Shown here one piece after another: positions 41,805-48,058 of a stretch of DNA of 48,058 nucleotides. Made by a program: the position numbers and the translations under genes. Every line of letters begins with the position of its first letter. The first letter of the stretch is position 1. The DNA comes from Planctomycetota bacterium (GTDB taxonomy: Bacteria; Planctomycetota; Planctomycetia; Pirellulales; Pirellulaceae): assembly GCA_018970165.1 (NCBI GenBank), contig JAGWWZ010000010.1, positions 1-48,058 on the forward strand. The letters run 5' to 3'. Below the pieces are notes generated by a model. That model was not told the origin of the DNA, searched no databases, and worked only from the letters and a program-made list of their open reading frames with translations.

Positions 41805-42767
41805 CTATTCTAGGAAGACCGGCGTCATCCGTCCAAAGGTGGATTCCTCCCAGGGCAAGTCCGTTTCCACCATGAACAAACAGCCAGCATTGGGAGATTC
41901 CCGGCGTCGCGACTGTGGCATATGCTCGACAGCGGTTGTCATCACCAAGGCAGCTTTTCCGTTGACACAAACCCATTGGGGGCAAGTGACTTGAGGGCTT
42001 CCGTCCGTTGTCCAGACTTGTTCGATTTTCCCGGATTGCAATGAGACTTGAATCGTTCTGCCTAATGGTGCAGCTTCTGGCTGATAAAGGGAAATGATGA
42101 CCGAACGTCCATCTGGTGTCATGGTCATTCCGTCCGGCACCCCGTTTTCAGTGCGCAAGTCGACTGCGACGTGAGGCTCTGTGCACGTTCCCGAGCGGAT
42201 GTCCACCTCGTAGCACACGACTTGTCGCGTTGGGGAGTCAATATCGTAGAGCATGATACGCTGGTCATCGACAGGAACGACACACTTGCCGTTGCTGCAA
42301 ATCTGGTCCGATCGAAGTTGGAACAATCGTCGATCGGATCTGCGCCAAAGATACAAACCTGCCTTCTTGGTCTTAAACTCCAAGTCCTTGGTACCGAAGA
42401 TAAGATTGCCATCCCACGTGACGGCGTCGTTGATGATGGTGCCATCGACGTGGGAATCGATTCCTTCGATGAACGGATCCCACGCCGCCTGTAATGGAGC
42501 AAAAATACCGACGCGCCGCTCACATCCAACGACGAAGTTTCCTCGATCGGTTGGAAACGCAAACCCAGGCCGGCCGGTCAGCAAGTGGCTAGTATTGCGT
42601 TTCGTCTTTAAGTCGTACACGTTGAGTGAACCGTTGGTTGCCGTGGGGCCGTGCTGGATGGCTACCCACGAAAACCTGTCGGTACCTAACGGATAGGGTC
42701 CCTCGGGAAGGAATCTCATCGCTTCATTCCCGGGATCAAACAAGATTGGGGCGTGGATGGTGATCAC
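41805..42767 (-). CDS. SMP-30/gluconolactonase-like protein
   Basis: A 320-residue six-bladed beta-propeller of the SMP-30/gluconolaconase/LRE family, metal-dependent lactonases of sugar lactones. The final half shows the family pattern [20 protein letters not shown] (ligand Asp). Near residue 110 [16 protein letters not shown] gives the expected Asn/Asp, and near residue 150 are blade repeats. No signal peptide. It overlaps the isomerase gene by 4 nt and lies 24 nt upstream of the ECF sigma gene. The likely role is hydrolysis of a sugar lactone linked to the isomerase's substrate; the substrate is unknown. Confidence 0.87.
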   Translation of the reverse strand: MITIHAPILFDPGNEAMRFLPEGPYPLGTDRFSWVAIQHGPTATNGSLNVYDLKTKRNTSHLLTGRPGFAFPTDRGNFVVGCERRVGIFAPLQAAWDPFIEGIDSHVDGTIINDAVTWDGNLIFGTKDLEFKTKKAGLYLWRRSDRRLFQLRSDQICSNGKCVVPVDDQRIMLYDIDSPTRQVVCYEVDIRSGTCTEPHVAVDLRTENGVPDGMTMTPDGRSVIISLYQPEAAPLGRTIQVSLQSGKIEQVWTTDGSPQVTCPQWVCVNGKAALVMTTAVEHMPQSRRRESPNAGCLFMVETDLPWEESTFGRMTPVFLE

Positions 42768-43768
42768 GAAGTTTCCTTGTCAAATGCAGAATCAAACGCG
42801 CGGCCACTGGGAGAGAAATCCAGCCCCTTAACAAAGGATGCTGCTTCGCGAGCGCCGAACTCGCGATCCATGCCGCTATCCTCCCACTCGACACTCAGTG
42901 GACCGGAATAGCCGACATCATTCAACGCGCGGATGATCTCTTCAAAGTTGACACTACCGCGACCTGGGGAGCGGAAATCCCACCCGCGCCGTGGATCGCC
43001 AAAGTTCAAGTGACTGCACAGAATTCCAGACTTGCCATTCAGTTTGGTCGTAGCATCTTTGACGTGCATGTGATAGATGCGATCAGGGAACGCACGGATG
43101 AATTCCACTGGATCGACTCCTTGCCACAGCAAGTGACTCGGATCGAAATTGAATCCGAACTCGGGGCGATGATCGAGTGCTTCGAGGGCGCGTTGAGCGG
43201 AGTAGATGTCGAAGGCTATTTCCGTGGGGTGAACTTCGAGCGCAAATCGAACGCCGCACTTGGCGAACTCATCGAGAATGGGATGGAAACGCTGGGCCAG
43301 TAACTTGAACCCGTCGTCGATCATCGATTGAGGAACAGGTGGGAATGAGTAATTCAAATGCCAAATGCTTGAGCCGGTGAAACCGTTGACTACTTTGACT
43401 CCGAATCGCTTCGCGGCTTGGGCTGTCTTTTTCATCTCTTCGATAGCCCGCTCATTGACCCCTGCAGGGTTGCCATCTCCCCAAACGTAGCCCGGCAAAA
43501 TCGCCTTATGCCGAGCGTCGATGTTATCCAACACCGCTTGGCCAACTAAGTGCGCGCTGATCGCTTCACATTTCAGCCCGAGACTGTTCAGCAGCGCCCG
43601 CTTTGCATCGCAGTAGCCAGGATCGGAAATGGCTTTATCGACCTCAAAGTGATCCCCCCAACATGCCAACTCGATCCCATCATAACCCGCGTCCTTGGTG
43701 AATTGGGCCATTCTGGCGAGAGGCAGATCGGCCCACTGGCCGGTGAATAACGTTACGGGTCTGGCCAT
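42764..43768 (-). CDS. Sugar phosphate isomerase/epimerase (TIM barrel)
   Basis: A 334-residue AP-endonuclease-2-type TIM barrel. Metal-ligand landmarks are [13 protein letters not shown] (Glu), [12 protein letters not shown] (Asp, His), IYHMHVKDA (His) and the terminal [10 protein letters not shown] (Glu). Early landmarks are [15 protein letters not shown] and [14 protein letters not shown]. Such proteins are xylose-isomerase-like epimerases of inositol, keto-sugars and related compounds. It starts a five-gene minus-strand operon and overlaps the lactonase gene by 4 nt. The exact reaction is not readable. It could in principle act in inositol metabolism, but the inositol oxygenase is 40 kb away. 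Confidence 0.9.
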   Translation of the reverse strand: MARPVTLFTGQWADLPLARMAQFTKDAGYDGIELACWGDHFEVDKAISDPGYCDAKRALLNSLGLKCEAISAHLVGQAVLDNIDARHKAILPGYVWGDGNPAGVNERAIEEMKKTAQAAKRFGVKVVNGFTGSSIWHLNYSFPPVPQSMIDDGFKLLAQRFHPILDEFAKCGVRFALEVHPTEIAFDIYSAQRALEALDHRPEFGFNFDPSHLLWQGVDPVEFIRAFPDRIYHMHVKDATTKLNGKSGILCSHLNFGDPRRGWDFRSPGRGSVNFEEIIRALNDVGYSGPLSVEWEDSGMDREFGAREAASFVKGLDFSPSGRAFDSAFDKETS

Positions 43769-43845
43769 TTTTCAGATTGCTCCAGCGGTGAGAGGAATGG
43801 ATGCTGGCTTTTTTGTGCAAGCCAAGATGCGATAGGATAGCATCC

Positions 43846-43891
43846 CATCCGCAGATTGGGAAACTCCCCATTCTAAGGGGTCGAGCGGATG
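43846..43891. promoter_or_regulatory. Nested inverted repeat in divergent promoter region
   Basis: CATCCGC (43846-43852) and GCGGATG (43885-43891) enclose a second stem, CCCC (43866-43869) with GGGG (43877-43880) over ATTCTAA. It lies between the isomerase start and the cytochrome/WD40 gene start, 42-87 nt upstream of the latter's first possible ATG. Could be an operator or leader hairpin. Confidence 0.3.
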
Positions 43892-43968
43892 AATTTTGCA
43901 TTACAATGTAGCGTTCTAGAAAACCTCACCCGATGCGATTGTTTGCACCCCCTAAAAAAGGTATCGCA

Positions 43969-46785
43969 ATGTTCTTGACCCGATGCCACCAACGGATCTT
44001 CATTCCCTTTTTCCTAGGATTATCCGGGCTGAATTCATGGGTTTTGGGAAACCCGCCGAGTTGGGACAAAGACGTTGTTCCACTGCTGACCAAGTACTGT
44101 GTGGGATGCCACAACGCAAAAGATTTCGAAGCCGAATTGCAGATGCATAGCTTTGCCTCGCTCCGGCGCGGCGGAGTGTCCGGACCTGTTGTTGTGCCGG
44201 GCAAACCGGAATCCTCTCTCATGTGGCGTAGAGCTAGCGGTATCGACGAACCGAAAATGCCCCCAGAGGATTCCCCCCAGCCAAACGATGACGAACTCCA
44301 GGTGTTGAAAGAATGGATCGCTTCAGGTGCAGTCGGTAGCGATATGCTGCTTCCTCTCGAGAAGCGATGGGCATTCCCGAAATCACAATCACTATACCGA
44401 GGAGAGATGCCGATAACCGCAGCTGCGATGACTGGCAAGCAGGGGCAGTTACTTCTTGGGCGACCCGGGCAACTCGAATGGTGGTCTGATGGGCAGCGAC
44501 GCAAACTGAACTTGGAAATTATCGGCAAGGTGACTCAAATCCGCTCCTCTCGCGATAGAAAATTTATCACGATCGCATCGGGGATCCCAGGAGTTGGGGG
44601 TCAGACGATCGTAATCGATGCAACATCTTTGGAAGATGCAAACTCAAACCCCCGCGTCCTTCATCGCATCGAAGGCCATCAAGACATTGTCTATGCTGCT
44701 GCAATCGATCCGAGCGGTACGATCTTGGCAACCGCAGGATACGATCGAGTTATCCAGATCTGGGACCTTGGCAGCGGTAAACTACTTCGTTCGCTCGAGG
44801 GTCACAATGGGGCCGTGTACGACCTGGATTTCGATGATAGCGGCAAGGTGCTTTTGAGCGCGAGCGCGGATGAAACCGTCAAGGTATGGCGAGTCGATAC
44901 CGGCGAGCGATTGGATACGCTCGGTCAAGGGGAGGCGGAACAATATGCCGTGCGATGGGACCCAAAACGAGGTGCGATTATCGCTGCAAGCGCCGATCGC
45001 CGCGTTCGTGTCTGGAAACTCCTGTCCAAGGACAAGCCAAGCGTTAGCCCGATGCTGCGAGCTGTCTTTGCACATGAGGAACCGGTCAGCCAACTGAGCC
45101 CCTCGCCCGATGGTCGCTGGGTCGCCACTGCGGGAGAGGACCGATTGGTCAAGATTTGGGATGCGGAATCATGGGACCTGATCGCGACCCTCGAGCCTCT
45201 CAGCGATATCGCTTCTTCGATTCTGTGGAACTCTTCGGGCGATAGTTTAGCAATAACAACCCTGTCGGGAACCGTTTCGGTGCGGAATATCCATACGGAA
45301 CTGCAACGCAAGCCGAAGAGCGAATGGTCCGCCTTCGAAATGACTCGCAGCGACTCGGCGTTGAGTGTTACCGAGACGATGAATAACATCGCCGAGGCCA
45401 ATGCAAAGCGTGATCCAACCACTTCGCAAAAGATTGTGGCGTTGCCCGCGACCGTTTCGGGTGTGATATCAAGTCAGGATATGGATGGAATCCATGCAGG
45501 CGACTGGTACGCGTTTGATGCCAAGCAAGGGGACGAGTGGATCGTAGCGATTGATGCGGCACGGAGCGGTTCGCGGTTGGATAGCACCATCGATCTTTGC
45601 GATTTGCAGGGTAAACCCTTATTGCGAACGCGACTGCAGACGGTGCGCGAATCGTACTTTACATTCCGCGGTAAGGACTCGAGTAGCATCGATGACTTTC
45701 GGTTGCACCGTTGGGAAGATATGGAACTGAACCAATACCTCTATGCGGCTGGCGAGGTTGTCAAGTTATGGCTCTACCCTCGCGGGCCCGACTCGGGCTA
45801 CAAAGTCTATCCTGGCTACGGCACGCGATTTACTTATTGGGATACCTCCCCCACATCGCATGCACTCAATGAACCAGCATGGATCGTCGAAGAGATCGCG
45901 TCTGGACAAGAACCAAAGTCAAATGGTCTGCCAGTATTCCCCGTTTACTATTCCAATGATGACGATGCCACCCGACGCAGCGGCAAGGATTCTCGAATCC
46001 ACTTCACCGTTCCCAAGGATGGGACGTATCTCGTACGTGTGCGTGATGCGCGAGGTCAAAGCGGGGATGATTACAAGTATCAACTCATTATTCAGCGTCC
46101 CAAACCACGCTTTCAGTTTCGAGTTGAGCAAAATGAAATCACGCTGAGGCCTAAAGTCGGTTGTGAATTCTCGATCGCGGTCGAACGTTTTGATGGATTG
46201 AACGGATCCATAGATGTCGAGTTTGCGAATCTGCCGGAAGGCTTAGTGTCCGCCGGAAACATCTCTATCGAACCCGATCAGGGACGAGCGATTGGACAGT
46301 TGCGAATGACTGATGAAGCATTAGCGAAACTCGGACCGGAAACGGAGATAACGCTGCGGGCAAGTGGACTGCATCACGGGGAAATGATTGGGGCTGAGAG
46401 CGAAGCCAAACTCAAAGTGAAACTGAGTGACAAGCCTGCAATGGCGATTAAGGTCGTTGCGAAGGAGGGGACTCCGGATTCACCGCCACTACAGGAACTG
46501 CGGATACGACCTGGAACAACTGTCTCAGCGATGCTGGTGATCGAGAGAGGCGAGTTGCAAGGGGATCTCTCTTTTGGTGGCGACGACAGCGGTCGCAATT
46601 TGCCGCATGGTTGTTTCGTCGACAATATCGGACTCAATGGTTTGCTCATCCCCGCAGGTCAATCGACCCGTGAAGTTTTTATCACCGCATCGCCTATTAC
46701 AACGCGAGGCGAGAGGATGTTTCATTTGCGAGCCTTGGTGGATGGCAATCCGACAACGCTACCGATCCGGTTGATCGTGGAGTAG
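43969..46785 (+). CDS. PSCyt1 - WD40 - PPC exported protein
   Basis: A 938-residue exported protein of a planctomycete-specific architecture. After a signal peptide (start MFLTRCHQRIF at 43969, with AAGG upstream; an in-frame ATG at 43933 is also possible) comes a PSCyt1 cytochrome domain with CVGCHN, followed by WD40 repeats about 210-460 (GHQDIVYAAAIDPSGTILATAGYDRVIQIWD and similar). A PPC-like beta-sandwich region with immunoglobulin-type features follows. The cytochrome motif keeps both Cys and the His. Such proteins are usually next to DUF1549/1553 or DUF1501 genes, but none is here. Envelope electron transfer or sensing is plausible; function not established. Confidence 0.88.
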   Translation: MFLTRCHQRIFIPFFLGLSGLNSWVLGNPPSWDKDVVPLLTKYCVGCHNAKDFEAELQMHSFASLRRGGVSGPVVVPGKPESSLMWRRASGIDEPKMPPEDSPQPNDDELQVLKEWIASGAVGSDMLLPLEKRWAFPKSQSLYRGEMPITAAAMTGKQGQLLLGRPGQLEWWSDGQRRKLNLEIIGKVTQIRSSRDRKFITIASGIPGVGGQTIVIDATSLEDANSNPRVLHRIEGHQDIVYAAAIDPSGTILATAGYDRVIQIWDLGSGKLLRSLEGHNGAVYDLDFDDSGKVLLSASADETVKVWRVDTGERLDTLGQGEAEQYAVRWDPKRGAIIAASADRRVRVWKLLSKDKPSVSPMLRAVFAHEEPVSQLSPSPDGRWVATAGEDRLVKIWDAESWDLIATLEPLSDIASSILWNSSGDSLAITTLSGTVSVRNIHTELQRKPKSEWSAFEMTRSDSALSVTETMNNIAEANAKRDPTTSQKIVALPATVSGVISSQDMDGIHAGDWYAFDAKQGDEWIVAIDAARSGSRLDSTIDLCDLQGKPLLRTRLQTVRESYFTFRGKDSSSIDDFRLHRWEDMELNQYLYAAGEVVKLWLYPRGPDSGYKVYPGYGTRFTYWDTSPTSHALNEPAWIVEEIASGQEPKSNGLPVFPVYYSNDDDATRRSGKDSRIHFTVPKDGTYLVRVRDARGQSGDDYKYQLIIQRPKPRFQFRVEQNEITLRPKVGCEFSIAVERFDGLNGSIDVEFANLPEGLVSAGNISIEPDQGRAIGQLRMTDEALAKLGPETEITLRASGLHHGEMIGAESEAKLKVKLSDKPAMAIKVVAKEGTPDSPPLQELRIRPGTTVSAMLVIERGELQGDLSFGGDDSGRNLPHGCFVDNIGLNGLLIPAGQSTREVFITASPITTRGERMFHLRALVDGNPTTLPIRLIVE

Positions 46786-46792
46786 AGACAGA

Positions 46793-47071
46793 ATGTTTTA
46801 CATGTTGATTTACGATGTAGTCGACAACTACGTCGAGCGACGATCTGTACTCCGTGAGGAGCATTTGAAACTAGCGAGCGAATATGCGGAACGCGGGATC
46901 TTGATCCTTGGAGGAGCGTTAGCGGACCCGGTCGATCAAGCAGTGCTGGTCTTCGAGGCTGAATCGACCGCTCCGATCGAGGCCTTCATAGCACGCGATC
47001 CTTATGTACAGAACGGGTTGATACGTTCCCACCGCATACGTCCCTGGACCGTCGCCATCGACGCCCGCTAA
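46793..47071 (+). CDS. YciI-like protein
   Basis: A 92-residue protein of the YCII (ferredoxin-like fold) family. The start FYMLIYDVVDNYVERRSVLREEHLKLASEYAERG and the following GILILGGALADP show the YciI/muconolactone-like pattern, with the family's His in REEHL. Such proteins are predicted enzymes or ligand-binding proteins of unknown substrate. It begins 7 nt after the stop of the PSCyt1-WD40 gene, so the two are probably cotranscribed. Cytoplasmic. Confidence 0.87.
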   Translation: MFYMLIYDVVDNYVERRSVLREEHLKLASEYAERGILILGGALADPVDQAVLVFEAESTAPIEAFIARDPYVQNGLIRSHRIRPWTVAIDAR

Positions 47072-47215
47072 CGCTCTCATCACATCCCCACGACAGCCAA
47101 TCTGCATCTTCAGAATTCGCCCGGTCTGGTGACTAGTTGACAGTAGGCAATCTCCCTATATCTATTCGGGATTTCGTCAACATTATCGCAATAAGACCGA
47201 CTGGTTTCCGCTTGG

Positions 47216-47241
47216 CGAAAAACTCCAATGAGGTTTTTCCG
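47216..47241. terminator. Bidirectional terminator
   Basis: CGAAAAACTC (47216-47225), loop CAAT, then GAGGTTTTTCCG (47230-47241) pairs with one bulge. The A-rich left and T-rich right arms serve both directions, as expected between the convergent YciI and membrane-protein genes. The rest of this 184-nt gap is empty. Confidence 0.6.
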
Positions 47242-47255
47242 AAGATACGAGTTGC

Positions 47256-47732
47256 TTACGTGTCATGTTGAGCAAACGCGGCGACAACCGAAGGCTGAAA
47301 CAAGATGATGAAACTGTAAATACAAATGGCAATCGCGCTCGGAGCACAGTAACAAGTCAGCATGGCAGCAAGCCCAAGCCCATTGGTAACTAGGGCAAGG
47401 ATTCGGCGCCGATGTCGAAAGACCCACACCCCTGAGACTATTCTCAAAATTGCTAGAAGCACAACGACGACACCAAAGATGACCATACCCATCCCGAGAA
47501 ACTCGGGTGGAAGTTCGTTTTCTTCACGCGGCATCTGCGCAAACAATAGTACGAACCCCCCTCCGAGGCAGAACACAGAATACAACGCTTCTAATGCCCC
47601 CTGAACGATCATCAGGACGCCGACAACTGGTATTTGGGGTAAATAAGCGTCCCGTTCCGGAACTAGGCACGGTCCATCAAACGCGGGTCCACTCATGACG
47701 GGTGGGGCGAAAGGGTTGTCGTTTTGGTTCAT
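47256..47732 (-). CDS. Small multi-pass membrane protein, unknown function
   Basis: No family recognised with confidence. The 158-residue protein (start MNQNDNPFAPPVMSG at 47732; the frame opens upstream without landmarks) has a polar N-terminus of the NPF/AP type found in other small planctomycete membrane proteins such as the one at 25065. It has four hydrophobic segments at about 33-60, 75-103, 110-128 and 132-150 (VVGVLMIVQGALEALYSVFCLGGG; GMGMVIFGVVVVLLAILRIVSG). Divergent from the second transposase copy. Confidence 0.7.
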   Translation of the reverse strand: MNQNDNPFAPPVMSGPAFDGPCLVPERDAYLPQIPVVGVLMIVQGALEALYSVFCLGGGFVLLFAQMPREENELPPEFLGMGMVIFGVVVVLLAILRIVSGVWVFRHRRRILALVTNGLGLAAMLTCYCAPSAIAICIYSFIILFQPSVVAAFAQHDT

Positions 47733-47857
47733 CCGATACTTTCCTCGTCTGAAATCCGGATCGATTACGACTAAGTCGTAAATGAAACTACGTTGGCACA
47801 CCCAAGAACATTTAAGGACGGATGATAGCATAAACTCTACATGACGCCTTTCCCCCA

Positions 47858-47876
47858 TTTTTACGTGCCACCCACC
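47858..47876 (-). repeat. 19-bp transposase-flanking motif, upstream copy
   Basis: TTTTTACGTGCCACCCACC, the exact reverse complement of 1378-1396, 52 nt before the transposase start codon. With the downstream copy of the first unit, it indicates that each transposase gene is enclosed by this motif in inverted orientation. Confidence 0.7.
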
Positions 47877-47928
47877 TATTTGCTTTTCCTCCCCTTTCTG
47901 CTACCCTGCTCCGCCGAGGAGATTCACT

Positions 47929-48058
47929 ATGCCTAGACCCCTGCGGTCCGAACTGTTCGATCCCAACGAAGTCTGTATCGTGCACTGCATCCAACGCTGT
48001 GTCCGCCGTGCCTTCCTGGCAGGTCTCGACCCCGTATCGGGAAAGAATTACGAATCCC
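47929..48058 (+). CDS. RAYT-like Y1 transposase, second copy, 3' end outside window
   Basis: The first 43 codons of a transposase paralogous to the one at the left edge. ATG at 47929 is preceded by GAGGAG (47916-47921) at 7-nt spacing. The peptide MPRPLRSELFDPNE continues to HCIQRCVRRAFLAG. From 47983 the DNA is identical to bases 1-50, and over the last 26 bases differs at about five positions. So the two copies are recent duplicates. The truncation is due to the window edge, not to the gene. Confidence 0.92.
   Translation, partial: MPRPLRSELFDPNEVCIVHCIQRCVRRAFLAGLDPVSGKNYES

Overview
The window looks like chromosomal DNA of a planctomycete, most likely a marine or freshwater member of the Pirellulales. 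The clues are a secreted cytochrome-type PSCyt1/WD40 protein, a DUF1080 lipoprotein-like enzyme, EF-hand proteins with Gly/Pro-rich linkers, an ABC permease fused to a CPBP protease, planctomycete-style long Y1 transposases, moderate GC content and loosely packed operons of carbohydrate and peptide catabolism genes. No prophage, plasmid, tRNA, rRNA or CRISPR was seen.

Edges: the window begins inside, and ends inside, two near-identical copies of a REP-associated (RAYT-like, HUH/Y1) transposase gene. A 19-bp motif lies downstream of the first copy and, inverted, upstream of the second. Both ends therefore fall in a dispersed repeat.

1.4-5.0 kb (minus): NamZ-like muramidase, sodium:solute symporter and a very eukaryote-like myo-inositol oxygenase, probably one operon. 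5.06-8.26 kb (minus): a GAF-GAF-PAS-PAS histidine kinase and its NarL-type regulator. From the divergent promoter a plus-strand stress-type row runs to 12 kb: a receiver that has lost its phospho-acceptor Asp, Hsp20, a dienelactone-hydrolase-like enzyme, a decayed phosphoribosyltransferase stub and a baeRF-family release-factor homologue. The divergent region may fold into a three-way RNA junction.

12-18.3 kb: an FGE-like/CapA fusion, a Gly-rich secreted protein, and a 965-residue ABC transporter that carries a zinc ribbon and a C-terminal DUF1854. 18.3-25.4 kb (minus): cytochrome c-like protein, DUF1080, a large membrane protein, an ABC ATPase without a permease, an alpha/beta hydrolase and an amidohydrolase, with a DUF4190-like protein upstream.

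26.1-31.3 kb (minus): the most unusual locus. It holds a nucleoside hydrolase, a membrane-anchored kinase homologue that has lost the catalytic Lys, Asp and Asn (pseudokinase), and, overlapping it by 4 nt, a secreted S9 prolyl-oligopeptidase-type enzyme containing a domain that matches the beta domain of the von Hippel-Lindau protein. All five hydroxyproline-pocket positions keep their spacing. 31.4-36.8 kb (plus): trpD, an ABC ATPase, an ABC-permease/CPBP fusion and an HlyD-type adaptor.

36.8-48 kb: a glycine-zipper protein, a GGP-repeat EF-hand protein whose DNA contains blocks of 9-bp tandem repeats, a five-gene operon (sugar isomerase/epimerase, SMP-30-like lactonase, ECF sigma, anti-sigma, ApbE), a PSCyt1-WD40-PPC protein with a YciI-like partner, a small membrane protein, and the second transposase copy.
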